From positions 17,193,911 to 17,257,910 of the forward strand of contig JAJEKV010000016.1 in assembly GCA_021234155.1 (NCBI GenBank): DNA of 64,000 nt, given 5' to 3'. The notes beneath the pieces are model-generated. The model worked only from the letters and a program-made list of their open reading frames with translations. It made no database searches and was not told the DNA's origin. Shown here piece by piece: positions 32,281-45,489 of this stretch. Both the position numbers and the translations under genes were made by a program. The stretch's first letter is position 1, and each line of letters opens with the position of its first letter. The stretch comes from Isoetes taiwanensis (lineage: Eukaryota; Streptophyta; Lycopodiopsida; Isoetales; Isoetaceae).

Positions 32281-34782
32281 CTAAAGCCATGCACGGAGAG
32301 GCTCCATCTTGTGTGTCAACACCTGTAAAATCTGAGGTTTGGGGGAAGGAATCGCAGGCAGCAACATATATGCAGTCTACTGCAGATATCCGTCTCTTGA
32401 CCCACAGGAACCTTGCTCTTCATCTTTTTTCTACTGTCAAACTGATTCTGGATAAATCTGATTTCAAGAGAACTGCTACCCCTCCTGATCTCATTTACCT
32501 TTCTTCTGGCTTCTGTAGGCTGAGTCTCAAGAATAACCCGACACTTCTAGAAGACCAGTTTCTCTTTTTTCATGTGTTTCTAACAAAAAAAATAGTATCT
32601 CTATCCTTTATAAGGTCCATAAGATAAGACCGCTTGGATATTTATCTTACGGCTCCACTTTGATGGTCTCATAGACCCTTGATTCCATTTTCTGGACCTT
32701 GTCACGGATGAAGACTCAGCCATCTCCCATTTAGTTGGATCTTTCCAAGCCTCTGCGACCTCTTACAAGTTCTCTCCTATTCTTGAGCCCATTCAACTAT
32801 CCTCCAAGGTCTTAATTTAAAAACCTGTCCCCCAAGGTCTTAATTTTAAACAATGACTAAAGGCTGTCCTCTTGGATTGCCTTCGATTACACCCCAAGCA
32901 GCTTCAATTTTGGGATCTGAGATGCCTAAAGTGTTGGCCACAAACTAATGGCTGTAGTGAGGGGATCAGCGACCATTCCAAGCCTAGGATTGCGTGCCCT
33001 TTTTTGGCATTGATTGCATCCTTTGCTGGCTTTTAACATATCAACCCATTTAGAAGTTTCTTCTTGATGGAAGTGAATCTCCAACTCAATCTGTTTCAAT
33101 CATTCAATTGAAGGGAGCTTCTGTATTGCTGCAGTTTCAGATTAAAAATTCTCCAATTCATCCAGGTTAGCCTGTTTAGATTCTTGTTTCCGAAAAGTCT
33201 AGCTCTAGAGTAAATTGCAAGAAGATGAAGAATGAGACATAACTATGTGGCTTATATAGTCAGAGCCATATCAGCAAAAGATAGATGAGCCAGCATGCAT
33301 AGTCATCATAGCGTAAGTGTACACATGGAATATAAAGCATTCCAACAATATGCAATGTCATCTTACCAAATTCTCAACCCTAACTACAAGTAATACCTCT
33401 AAGTTGAGTGTAGTACTTCTCCTGCGTGTAAGTGGTACTTTAGACTCTGAAGCACCTACCATATGAGGCCATAAAATGTATCTTGTCATTTGTCAACTTC
33501 CAGATATGATGATAGAGAAGGAAACAAAGCCTGACAAGAAATATTTATTGATTTCCAAGTCATTCTAACCCTTCATAACAGCCTTTCCTATTTTAAATAA
33601 GTCATGATCTTCCAACTACAAGCTAAGCCACACTAAACTTTTTATATTTCAAATTCAAGTCTTTGATTCTAAGAAAAGTTGCTGGTTGATTATACATGAG
33701 GAAACCAATTTTCTGTACCAGGCATAGGAAACCTGTCTTTAGCTAAAGGATTACTTCCAAATCACAATATGATCCAGTGAAAGCTCTTTAGATGGATTCA
33801 TCATCTTGTTAGGAAGTTAGTTTATATTTCAAAGATTGTAAAACCAATTAGAGTTGTAATGTAATAATATACCCATTGATATGTATGCAGGGTGATTTAA
33901 GACTACCTAGAAGGCATATGCAGCTCCCAAGCTAGCACCGCGTGACATGGCATGGCATGGAGATTACACAGAGATTACAAGATCATCAAGTTATATTGGA
34001 TTTTCACATTGAAGAACTTTTCTGTATAAAACCAATTTGATGAAGACCAATACAAAAAGGCCTTCCAAATCATGATAGCCAATTGTGTGTTTCTTATGAT
34101 GCCATACATCTTGCATTTGATGCTTAGACACTGTAGATCCTTGAATCTAGAAGGCCTAACGCATCTAAGACAGAAGTTATTCTACTGCATTTTCTTTGTT
34201 TTGATGGTTTCTTTTAGAGATTTAAAGCATTTTCAAGCTCTAGTAATTCAAGCCTGCATTATGCTTAAGCTACAAATGTTTCCGCATGTTATAGTGCTCT
34301 AAGGATCGTAGAACCTAATTTCTCTTGTTTTCTAGCAAAAGGAAGGAGTGGATAAGCTTTCTGAACTGCATCTGAGGAATCCTAGAAGAACTTAGGACTC
34401 CTACATGCTTGAGATGCCCATACCTGCAGCATCTAGCTATAAATGGTTTAAAACTTGCTTCTTCAAACTTAATATATAATGTGGATGAGACTTTTTATCC
34501 CTTTCATTTTGCTTCTGGAAACTCTTCTCTACATCCGTTCACATCTTTCTATCTCATAGCTTTTAATTATGCTTAGGAAGCTATACCAAAGTGCCAGTTT
34601 TGAAAGGAAATCATTTTAGTCTTAATTCCCAGCATTAGTTAGGCTTTTAGTATTTGAAGTTAGCTCGCATTTTCAATTAATCACATCAATTGTTTGGGAG
34701 CAGGAGGCACTTTTGAGTTCTAGTAATGGACAAAAGGTAGGTGGATTTGATGCTCGTGTCACTATACTCGTTTGCCTTTTAC
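32281..34782. other. 2.5 kb, counterpart of 7660-10145, no gene secured
   Basis: Contains the same + strand open frame (32289-32627), ended earlier than in A by an indel, and the same AT-rich spacer. Confidence 0.5.
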
Positions 34783-35528
34783 CTCAACCAGCTCCTTAAG
34801 CGAAATCAAGGGTTCTCTGCAATGACCTTAAAATAGCCACAATGAACAGTCTGAAGGGCTAACGCTGTTGAGAAGGATGCGTGAGGATGCTTGCAAAGAC
34901 CTATAATAAATTCCTGCATACTGCCTAAAAAGACACCTTTCATCCCTATGAAAGTGAAATGACTTACATTCCGTACCTTTCTCAGAAGGTTTCCCTTTTC
35001 AGTTACACTCCTTATCCACCGATCAACTTTAGAACTCAAATCTTCATCTTCTACAAGCTGCGGCATAGGATATGACTTTCTAGGGAATGATCCAAACAGA
35101 ATAGCATGGCATAGATTACAGGCCACTTGTTTATAAAGTGGGTAAACAGGTACTCCTTCCACCATAGATGATTCTAAATTGCCTGTGATAGTCCCAATTT
35201 ACTCAAAAATTGATACCAAATAAAAAATTATCTACAGGCCAGATAAATTTACAGAGCCCATACCTCGACAGCATCCCTTCAACTTCTTGCGTTCTTCTGA
35301 TCCATCCGGTGGCAGGTTCAAACGCTCTAAGCAATGCAAATGGTCGCATGGATCGGGACGCAAAAGAGAGGCACAAAATGCTGAGGAAATGCAAAGGTCA
35401 TGCTTATCGTCAGCTAGACATGATTCAAAAAATCTGCGAATTGATTCGGTGAGGATTAGTAGGAGCTCAGATGCATCGGGCTGGATAGGAGCTGAGCGCG
35501 GCGAATCTGGCCTCTCCACCATAGCCAT
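34783..35528 (-). pseudogene. Unidentified intron-containing gene fragment, copy B
   Basis: Same three exon blocks as 10146-10891. Exon 1 (35264-35528) is one base longer than in A, a C inserted near 35276, so exon 1 to 2 is in phase here. At the exon 3 acceptor one G is missing (aacagcgttag against aacaggcgttag), which breaks the exon 2 to 3 phase that A keeps. The exon 3 stop is shared. The retained introns and shared lesion show the gene was already dead before duplication. Confidence 0.6.
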
Positions 35529-36923
35529 GCACCTCTTTCTATGGAATTTTGGAAATGAACGGAACCACATTCGTTATAGGGGCACATTCGTTATAGGGGA
35601 TCCGAGGGTGCATCTTCTTCCACCCACTTCCTTTCAATAATAAACCACGTTCATTATAGGTTCGTTGTAATGCCTTAAACATACTCGTTACATCCTATAC
35701 TCTTACATCCTGGCCGTTAATTTAAAAAGAAATATTCTAGTGGATATTCCTCATCCTTCAACCTGGGAAGGAAAAGAAATGGGGTCAAATTGGATTTTCC
35801 AGCTCACCCTAAGATTTCATATCTATGGGAGCAGAGTCAATGATGCAGTCAATTTGGTGCAAAACAAATGAGAGTGCAAATTCTTGGTAATATTCTTGTG
35901 CCAAATGTGGAGGAATATACATAATAGAAAGCTTGAAACAACAACACACTTGCCATTGATTATCTGCCCAATTGAATATCAACAGACATGGAATAAACTG
36001 TTCGAAATAATTAGCCAGCAATGAAGTGGATTTGAAATTCAATTTGAAGCCATAATAGAACACATGAAATAAGAAGCTTCCAACAGACAGACCATCCAAA
36101 TGTATCCTTGCACCAAAGCAGAACCTGCAAGCATATGCAATCACATGGCAAAGCCCTTAAAATAATTACAAGAGGCTTCAGGTCGCAGGAGCTTTCGTAT
36201 AGATGAAGTCGGCCTGCCACAGTTTGGAATTGACTTGTTGCAGCAAATAAGATTGCAAAAAGAAAGGAGATGAAGCATGGGAATTTGAACCCCACTGAAA
36301 TTCATCGGTCCCAATATGCTTCTCCTAGCATAACACAATGCCCCAAAAGGCCCTACATTATGCTAGAGGGTTAATCCCATGCACTTCTCAATCAAACATA
36401 TGAAAATGCAAGTTCTTTTGCATTGTCGTACTTTTCCATCCAAAAAAGCTTCACCTAAAACAAGCAACAAAGAAACCACCCAATTTCTTCCTTAAACTGG
36501 AAAGAACCTTCAAAGCCATTGGGCGGACATAAGCAGACAACATAGGAGGAAAACATGGGCTATAGATACATCAGGAGCAAACACATTATATCCTTCAAAT
36601 CAATATGCTAAAACAACAAACCCTCGATGGCAAAAACGTTGTTGAACATTGCAATGGCAAACCATGCTATGCCAAAAGCGCTGTAAAAATGTCGGGGCCT
36701 CATCAACCACCAACGCCCACCCTCCTGCCTTGCCTGCTGCAAGACCTCGGCAATATTCTTCCCTTCGATTACAACATGTTAGAGAAACAAAATTCAATGG
36801 ATCAGACTCGCTTAATAATGGAAAATGAATAATCAACATACAGAAAGGGGACGCACCACCATGTTAGAAATCATCTTGTAACTTCCATAAATGAAGGACC
36901 CACTAAACCTAACAACACTTCTT
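35529..36923. other. 1.4 kb, counterpart of 10892-12239
   Basis: A short local duplication ggcacattcgttatagggg (about 35581-35599) is present only in B. The exon-like frame of A recurs at 35809-36144 with a few changes. Nothing is identified. Confidence 0.4.
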
Positions 36924-37645
36924 CTAAATTGTGAATTTGTTAATATTCTCTAGCATAACTATATTGCTTGAGACAAATTGCAAATCAAAACTAAACTTCA
37001 ACATGCAGTGGATGTAACGCATATGAGTGCTTTGTAATTTCAACTTGCCTTGAATACAAAACATGTCTTGTAATCTTTTCATCATGCCCATCTCCTCGAG
37101 GCACTCATTGTGTCCTTTTCTTCCAAGAGGCTTGGTGAAGACATTAGCTGTCATGAAATGAGCTTTCAATGCTTGATTACGATTTTTCCTTCCTCCACCT
37201 TTTCTCTAGAAAAGTGATATTGAATCCAAATATGCTTTGCCTTAATGAAGTTGTTGGGGTTTTTAACCAAGCACATAACTGCTTTGTTATCATTAAAGAT
37301 CATGGTAGGTCTTTTCTACTCTGTCCTATCTTCTTCAACGCCCCAACCAGATGGCTTCTTTTGAAGCTGCACATATGGCCATATACTCTGATTCCATTGT
37401 GCTTACAGAACTACTTAGTTTTCTGCCTTTTACTTGATGAATTGACTACTTCCCCTTGCAGTTTAAAAGCGGATGCGGTTCTCATTTTTCTATGCTCCAA
37501 TTCCCTTGCATATTCGCATTAATATAGTCCTCCAAGGGTAGAAGACGATTATCTTTGGTCTAACAGATGCCAAAACATGTGGTATATATTTCATATACCT
37601 AAGAATGTGCTTCATGACCAATGTGAAGAACTGGCATTTTCCATG
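36924..37645 (-). pseudogene. copia RNase H remnant, segment B copy
   Basis: Counterpart of 12240-12960 with the same NDNKAVMCLVK and FTKPLGRKGH blocks and its own small indels (for example at 37305-37330). Confidence 0.8.
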
Positions 37646-38270
37646 TGTCGACTCACTATCATCACACTTTCAGCTGGCCGGTTGTAGACCATGACATGCA
37701 CGAGGACTCCCACGATGCTTCGATACGAAAGATTCTGTATTGTATCTTGGAGACTAACATCTTGTTGAGATTATGACGACTTGGTAACAACAGAGCTGCT
37801 CAGTGGTTTGAAATGAGTCATATTACATCTTCTTTGCAGAAAATCAGTGGATTTAGACTTATGCAGAAGGATAATGCTATCATTTTGATTTTAAATCATT
37901 TGCATCGCGAAGAATATATGAGAGATCCCAAATTTATCATGTTTTAAAGAAGTAAAAATTCATGCAAAGCAACTCTCTACAAATGGCTCACAAGGCTCCC
38001 TAAGGCAATATAGATCAGTTTCTCCCCAACCTGTAGCCAAAAAGAGACTCAGGAGGCATATAGTTTACTGCAAGATCAAGAAGGCAATAGCCCAAGACAT
38101 CACTATGGGGACACCAATCTGCAAATCAAGTATATATGCCGATCAGATTAAGTACATCTAAACTTCTACGGAAACTCGCATATCTCATGGTCTTGATTTA
38201 ATCCCTGATTGATTATGCATTTGTTATAATAGAAATAAAAGAGGGATGGTCATTGAAACAATATGATAAT

Positions 38271-39188
38271 ATGTCCAATGTCTATCTATTTTAGTGGCTT
38301 GAAAAAATAAGCTACATCAAAGGCTGCCATTTAACAACAGTGGTAACAATGAGTCATTAAGTTAAAACAGTGTACCCTTTGGCTTCAGAACAATATGGGA
38401 ACTTCTCATGTAACAAGCTGGAAGGTGTGATATCGTCCCATGTGCTTCGTTGAAATAGGAGCCAAGCCATAGTCTTAACTTCTTCTTCTGGAAATCATTA
38501 ATCAACCCCCGCATTCCCCATTAGTTCATAGCGTCAATGAATTGATCAACAACAAAGAACAATAACAAACACCATACATAAGAGGGACAAAAACATTGCC
38601 TTCAATAGGGCAGAGACTTACACGATAGCCAATAGCGCTAACAGTGCGCACTCTGAAGAGAAAAACATCCATTCTTGCCCTGCCTTTGCTGTTCATTCAC
38701 TTCTACATAGATTGGATGTGCTTTTACCATAGTCATAATCACAACAGAATAGACAGTCCAACGACGTGCAAACACTGGAGTTGTCGGATCATCTGTGGTC
38801 CATGGACCAAAATTGATCTATCGTACCTCTGCCACTTAAACCCATATATCTAGAGAGGAACTTCTCCATTTTGCAATCTACCACCACCTTTTGAATCTTT
38901 AGTTCATTCTTTATGATCTTGAAGAATTTATGATCAATGGATTCACCCATATCTTGTGGTAATTGTCCAAACCTCATTACAACTTAGCGGTTTTAAGTAC
39001 TAGTCGGGCGCATTCTTCATATTTTCTAGTATAAAGGGGTCCAAACCTTTCTAAAATCAAAAGCAAATGATATTTTATGATAAAACATATTGATTTGTAC
39101 ATTCCCAAGTTTTTTCACTATTATATGACATTAGATGAAGTCGCCATACCCAATTTTGCTCAAAAGAGCTGTTTGAGGGTATGAATTA
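38271..39188. other. 0.9 kb unique flank right of segment B, no gene seen
   Basis: AT-rich sequence with short frames. A minus-strand stretch near 38370-38480 looks mildly coding but has no known motif. It ends at the poly(T) of the LINE. Confidence 0.45.
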
Positions 39189-41650
39189 TTTTTTTTTTTT
39201 TTTTGGAGGTAAGTATGTATATTATATTAATAAAAGGTAAAAACATCTAGATGAACCATATGTCCAGATATCATCGATGAGCACAAAGGGAACCCGCTAG
39301 TCCCAATGGGAGTTAGGGGGTTAACTGCCAAAGTTTAACTCAGGGCAATGGCTACCTCCTCCGGTGCTCCAAGAGCAACGGAAAAACAAGTTTGAAGCCT
39401 TGTATACTCCCAATCCTATCTAGCTCTTTGTCATAATTCCTGCCATATTTCCTATGGTGTCCCAACCCCATCATTGCAACCTCCATATTGAAGTATTTGC
39501 GTATTCGGGTGGTAGAGAGAGCCTGCTTTCCAATGGCAACATCACATCTATGTTTCCAAACTGCCCATAGAGCTATATTGATGGCCAAAATCGGTCCGCG
39601 ACCTAGGCGAGGTCAATAAAATATGTGGCCACTTCCACTCGTCGGGGTTAAGTGAAGTATGGGTGAGGCCCCGAGGCAGTCTACCACCATAGGGCGGGAA
39701 GAACATGTGCTCCATAGTTCACATTGCCCACATCCTGGTGGGCGGAGATCTGATTCCGTTATTTTCCTCCTTCTCAACCGAGACATGGTGCTGATTCCAT
39801 CTGAAGAGCTAACCACGGAACAAGCTGTGTATCTTCTTGGACCACCGGCTTTGCGGGGAGCCCACCAAGAGCACCGGGGAGCACCTCATCCAAGTAACAT
39901 CTAGGCTGGCCAAAACTTTGAAGGGAGAGAGGTTTCTTTTTAGCCTGTAAATCCCCTTTACCGAGTATCCCTCCTGCTCTTGCCCCTCAATTTCCCAGAC
40001 CTCACCAAGGCCTACAATCCCGACCAATCATGCACATTAGCCAAAATCGTCTAAAGATACTCTTATCCGCCCACTTTCGCTTTGTTTGAGCGAGTTTGAA
40101 GATCGGAACCAAGACATCCATTGGTCATCCAACCACACATCAGCTAAATGGCGGATCCCTTGTTGTCTCCACCTTGAATATATGCGGGGGTGGACCAGAG
40201 CCAAAGGTTGCCCACGCTTTTCCCATACTGTTGTATTCCAGAAGATGCTAAGGCCCCCACTTCCTCGGGGTGGCTTTAGGTGGAAAACCTCTATGACCTC
40301 CTGCCATGCCTTTGGTAGGCCTCGCATAATAGGAGATACTCCACGTGGCATAGAAAGCGAGGTAAAGAAGGAGCTTACCTCCTCCATAGGAATTGATGGC
40401 ACATAAGAGCATTTACCTAACCAGAAAGCGAACCAAGTGAAGGCGGTTATTTCTTTGCGGGGCCTCGCTTGCAGTGATGGATCCTTGCAGCCCAATCCCC
40501 CATCTCTCTGTCTCTGCACACCTCGGACCATGCAAGTTCGGAGGGGCCATTCCAAATGAACATCCACGATCATCCTCTACGAAGCTTCTCATTAGGCTGT
40601 CTTAGGGGCCTAGGAGGGACCGAGGGAGTAGAAAACATGTGAGGATCAAGCACGGACATTGGCTACGGTCACTCGCCCACCATAGAGGGCTTCTTAGTGA
40701 CCAAGATTTATTTTCCTCAGAACCTTCTCCAGAATGGGGTCCACAGCCCACGAGTAGAGGCCTGAAGAGAGAGGGGAATGCCTAGAAGCTTCAGTGTATC
40801 TTGTCGTCTTAGTATTTGGAGCCCAAGGGCCAAAACAGTGTGGTGGACTTGTCCCTCGTGCGGCCAGAGGATAGAGCATTTGTTCCTGTTGAGCTCAATT
40901 CCAGATGCAATAGAGAAACTTGAAAGAACTCCTTTAAACCTAGTCAAACTCTGGTCATCGTACCTGAGGAATAGGAAGGCGCCGTCTGCGTATTGCATAA
41001 TAGTGAGCATCTCATCAGCCATGCCTGGAAGCCTCAGTCCCTCAATTCTCTGTAGCTGCACCTCATATTTGACCAAGCGCGTTAGAACATTAGCTACAAT
41101 GAGGAATAGATAGGGCGCTAGTGGGCATCCTTGTCTCACTCCCTTATATGGAATAGTCATGTATGTCTCCCATTGAGGATCATTGATGCGCTAGCGAGAT
41201 TGTTAAGGCCCATTACTCTCCCAACCAAATCGGGATGAAATCCCATTAGACGCATAATCCTCTCTAAGCATTGCCAACATAGAGAGTCATATGCTCTCTT
41301 GAAGTCCAGCTTCAAAAGAACTACCGATTGACATGATCTTTGACACCAATGTTCCCCTTCCCTTGCTGCAAGATAATTATCCAATATGGATCTACCTGGT
41401 AGGAAGGCGGTCGCTCCGGTCAATCACTCTACTATGACATGGGCTTCATTAGGATGCAATGATCTTAGCCAAAATCTTATAAGTAGTGTTAGTCGGAGCA
41501 ATGGGTCTCCACTCACTTATAGACAATGGTGCATCCACTTTGGGAATCAAGGAAATAAAGCTTCTGAAATGGCGGGTGAAGTTCTTTGGTCGACCATGCC
41601 CTTTAATGGCTTCCACAATTCTTCCTTAAGTTATGGCCAAAACTCCACAT
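39189..41650 (-). mobile_element. L1-type LINE with poly(A) tail, 5'-truncated
   Basis: A run of 16 T (39189-39204) on the + strand is the poly(A) tail of a minus-strand LINE. Upstream of it come a zinc-binding C-terminal region (ALWAVWKHRCDVAIGKQAL near 39550, WFRSSNSLKQSE near 40090) and the RT: TAFLPGRSILDN (about 41390), LLKLDFKRAYDSL (about 41300), GVRQGCPLAPYLF (about 41110-41150) and QYADGAFLF (about 40975-41000). The catalytic YADD is YADG here. Frame breaks occur near 40600-40730 and 41160. It stops at about 41650 inside the palm-upstream region, a usual 5' truncation. The part from 40267 rightward belongs to a tandem array. Confidence 0.9.
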
Positions 41651-42919
41651 AAAATAAGAAAATACTTAAAAAAATAAAAAATAAAAAAATCATTTTGTTA
41701 AGATAGTTTTACCTTATGTATATAAGGCAGTCTTGGCATGACCCCCTTGGATTCACCTAAGCATAACTTCCAAGAATGGAAGTAGATAGATTCTTAGATA
41801 TTTTTCATATGGAATATGATTGCCATATATGAACTTCTAGGAAGGGTTTTATTGAATTTTGAGCCATTGATTTTATATGAATTTTAAAGTGAACAGTGCA
41901 AATGCACCATTTTTGGTCCATCATCTGACAATTCTAGTGCTAATGCGGGGCGACTTCATTGGTGAAAGCCAACCCATTTGCCTCACATCGAATAACGGAG
42001 AGTGGAGAAACCTATAGACTGCCCGATTGATATATTGGATGGTACAAAGCAGAATATACCTCCAACCCAATACCAAAGCAAGGGTTTGCCCTTCAAGCAA
42101 CCCAAAAAGAAACACAGTAGTCAAAATAGCCATCTAAAATTGAGCATGTACAAAGGGTGAAGCGGAATGCCGTGAATTTAGATTTAGAATTTTATTTTGC
42201 TTTAAGAATGGACTTTTTGTCTTCATTCTTTATGTTATTTGTTGTTCAATCACTTATTGTGCTACATGACAGTCTCAAAAATGTATAATATGGTGATCCC
42301 AACTCGGTGGGAACTCACTAAATTCTTTTGCCATTAAATCGATCTGGGGCGTGATCCCAAGGATGAATTTTGTGAGAAATACCAAAGCTTTGTAAGAATC
42401 AAAGTCAAAATATGAAGGAAGTCTTGGATATGAACTCTGTAATTTTTAGATTAGATGGAAAAAGATGAGTGCGAATCATCAATCGATGATAGGAAGTATA
42501 TATAGAGGCGGGCTATATGTGTTAAGTGTATATGGAGGATAAATATCAAAAATGTGGGAGTTAGGAATGGTGGAACACGAGGGGGAGTGGCGACAAACAT
42601 CTAACATCGACATTAAAAGCAACTAACATGACAATACTAAAATAATAATAATCCAATTAGGCAGCTAACATCTAACATTCGAACATCTAACATAAACAAT
42701 ACCAAAATAATAATAATCGATTAGGCGGATGTGTAATCCGAGTGCATCAATATGGGAGATGCGATTAAAGCGAACCAACTGGCGAATCAAGTTAGGGATA
42801 GTTAGAGATAGTTACTACCCATCGGTGGTATGTGTAGATAGTATGAAACGGCACACACAAAAAACGTAAAAACAAGGGTAAACACAAAGGAAGAAAAGGA
42901 ATACGGAATAAGATACGGG
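41651..42919. other. AT-rich spacer of unit 1
   Basis: Contains aataataataat runs and repeated ctaacatctaacat words. A minus-strand frame (41921-42133) reading LALVLGWRYILLCTIQYIN is conserved in all four units but not recognised. It may be the remains of another element. Confidence 0.5.
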
Positions 42920-44099
42920 ACAGAGAGGTCCACACTCCGCCGTGCACCAGGGTAGCGAGGGGTTCCAAACCATATTCTCTCCCTCTTCTACTACATGTTC
43001 TTCTGTGTCACTACTTCCTATTTCTAAGGGCTTTCCATACCTCCATCTTGTACTTGAATTCCTGTTTCATTTTCATCATCATCTTCATCGTCAAACCATC
43101 CCTCTGGCGCCCAGGGCTGCACTTTCTCTTTTTCTTCTGACACATCACTTTTAATTGCCCTATCTTTATAAAATTTAGTCTCGTCAAATACCTGGTTTTA
43201 GGATCATATAGTCTGTACCCTTGGTCCTCATACCCAACCAAATATGTTTCTATGCTACGATCATCTAGTTTGGACCGCAACTCTTCTGGCACATGCATAT
43301 ACCCTAAACAACCGTAGTCTCTTTACAGATTGTTTTCTACCAGACCATACCTCTTCAGGAATTCTTCCTTGGATACTAGCAGACAACAATTTATTTTGAA
43401 TGTAACATGCGACTGAACCATACGCCCGGAGATAGTTAGGCAACCACGCATGTTTTAACATAGATCTTCTGGAGTGTTCATAAGTGTCTGTTTTTTCTCT
43501 TAGCGATGCCATTACAACTGTGGCGTATATATCATACGTAAATTGGCGTCTTATCCCTTTCTCATGACAAAATTGCATGAATGCCCCGGACATATATTCT
43601 CCCCACGAATCGGCAAAAGCGTTTCAACTTCCTAGGCGTCTCTCGTTAAACCCGCTAGATACAATTGGAATGCCTGGAATGCTTGATCCTTCGATTTCAA
43701 AAAATAACATTTTGTTCTCCGGGAAAAATCATCAATAAATGTGATGAAATATGTCTTGCCACTCATACTCTGAACACGCATCGGTCTGCACAAATCTGTA
43801 TATACCAAATTCAAAAGTCCCAAAGTTTTGGCAAACCTGGGCTTAAAATTGTGTCTAGTTTGCTTCCCAAGCATACAACCATGACAAATTTTGTGCTCTT
43901 ACTGCCGATTATCTTTGTTAGGCAAATCTTCTACCAAACTATGTTTGCTCATGATTTTTATGGTTGCATTATTTATATGGCCAAGTTTGAGATGCCACAA
44001 ATCTAATAAATGAACACTTCCAACACAAGGCACAGCATCCAAGCAATACAATTTCCCTTTTCTTCTTGCATATATCCTTCTACCGTTACCCTTCCTCCA
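42920..44099 (-). pseudogene. copia integrase fragment, unit 1
   Basis: On the minus strand: LWHLKLGHINNATIKIMSKH (pre-integrase, about 43960-44000), CHGCMLGKQTR, SGKTYFITFIDDFS (integrase core, about 43735-43770), FMQFCHEKGIRRQF (about 43545-43585), LPNYLRAYGSVACYIQN, then KLDDRSIETYLVGYEDQGY and RLYDPKTRYLT (about 43190-43275) and an acidic linker. The catalytic E block is damaged and the frame breaks at least twice. No RT part follows. Confidence 0.85.
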
Positions 44100-45489
44100 G
44101 GGGTGGCTTTAGGTGGAAAACCTCTATGACCTCACCCATGCCTTTGAGTAGGCCTCGCATAATGGGAGATACTCCACGTGGCATAAAAAATTAAAAGAAG
44201 GAGCTTACCTCCTCCATAGGAATTGATGGCCTGCATAAGGGGGTGCATTTACCTAACCGAAAAGCGAACCAAGTGAAGAAGCGGGGTTATTTGCTGCCGG
44301 GGCTTTAAACGCTTGCAACATGAATCCTTGCAGCCCAATCCCCATCTCTCCTCGTCTCTCGCACACCTCGGACCATGCAAGTTCGAGGGGGCCATTCCAA
44401 ATGAACATCCCGATCATCCTCTGAAGCTTCTCGTAGGCTGTCTTAGGGCCTAGGAGGACCGAGGGAGTAGAAGACATGTGAGGATCAAGCCGCGGCGTGG
44501 CTCTGGTCACTCTGCCCCACCATAGAGAGGCTTCTTAGTGACCAAAGATTTATTTTCCTCCGAACCTTCTCGAATGGGGTCCCGCGACCCACAGTAGAGG
44601 CCTGAAGAGGGAATGCCTAGAAGCTTCATTGTATCTTGTCGTCTTTAGTACTTGGAGCCCAAGGGCCAAAGCGATTGTGGTGGACTTGTCCCTCGTGCTG
44701 CTAGAGGATAGAGCATTTGTTCCTGTTGAGCTCAATTCCAGATGCAATAGAGAAACTTGAAAGAACTCCTTTAAACCTAGTCAAACTCTGGTCATCGTAC
44801 CTGAGGAATAGGAAAAGCGTCGTCTGCGTGTTGCATAATAGTGAGCATCTCATCAACCATGCCCGGAAGCCTCAGTCCCTCAATTCTCTCTGAGCTGCCC
44901 TCAGTTTGACCAAGCGCGTTAGATCATTAGCTACAATGAGGAATAGATAGGGCGCTAGTGGGCATCCTTGTCTCACTCCCTTATATGGAATAGTCATGTA
45001 TGTCTCCCATTGAGGATCATTGATGCGCTAGCAAGATTGTTAAGGCCCATTACTCTCCCAACCAAATCGGGACGAAATCCCATTAGACGCATAATCCTCT
45101 CTAAGCATTGCCAACGTAGAGAGTCATATGCTCTCTTGAAGTCCAGCTTCAAAAGAACTACCGATTGACATGATCTTTGACACCAATGTTCCCCTTCCCT
45201 TGCTGCAAGATAATTATCCAATATGGATCTACCTGGTAGGAAGGCAGACTGTTCACGGTCAATCACTCTCTGCAGCATGGGCTTCATTCTGGATGCAATG
45301 ATCTTAGCCAAAATCTTATAAGTAGTGTTAGTCAGAGCAATGGGTCTCCACTCACTTATAGACAATGGTCTGTCCACTTTGGGAATCAAGGAAATAAAGC
45401 TTGCGGAAATGGCCAGGTGAAGTTCTTTGGTCGACCATGCCCCTTTAATGGCTTCCACCAATTCTTCCTTAAGTTCTGGCCAAAACTCC
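44100..45489 (-). pseudogene. LINE RT, unit 2 (best-preserved RT start)
   Basis: The frame 44994-45536 is open through WPELKEELVEAIKGAW, SFISLIPKVDRPLSI, EWRPIALTNTTYKILAKI, then SAFLPGRSILDN and LLKLDFKRAYDSL, so the first catalytic Asp is kept. The GVRQGCPLAP block lies in the next frame and the active site reads QHADDA, keeping both Asp but with Tyr changed to His. It is broken by frameshifts at 44990 and 44900. The first residues of the open frame (MIFLFFIFLS) come from the AT-rich junction, not from the LINE. Confidence 0.85.

Larger units (their letters stand above)
30033..38270. repeat. Segmental duplication, segment B
   Basis: Direct copy of segment A without the 5.2-kb LTR element. 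The insertion site is empty: ttttctatcccaacaaaag at about 30334-30352 has one atccc. The copy ends at atatgataat (38270), after which the flank is unrelated to that of A. Confidence 0.95.
40267..44099. repeat. Tandem array unit 1 (LINE + AT-rich spacer + copia)
   Basis: The unit starts ggggtggctttaggtgg and spans 3.83 kb: a LINE RT part (-), an AT-rich spacer and a copia integrase fragment (-). Identical boundaries recur at 44100, 47955 and 51812. The LINE continues leftward beyond this unit, while the copia part continues rightward beyond unit 4, as expected for amplification of a segment across one original LINE/copia junction. Confidence 0.93.
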
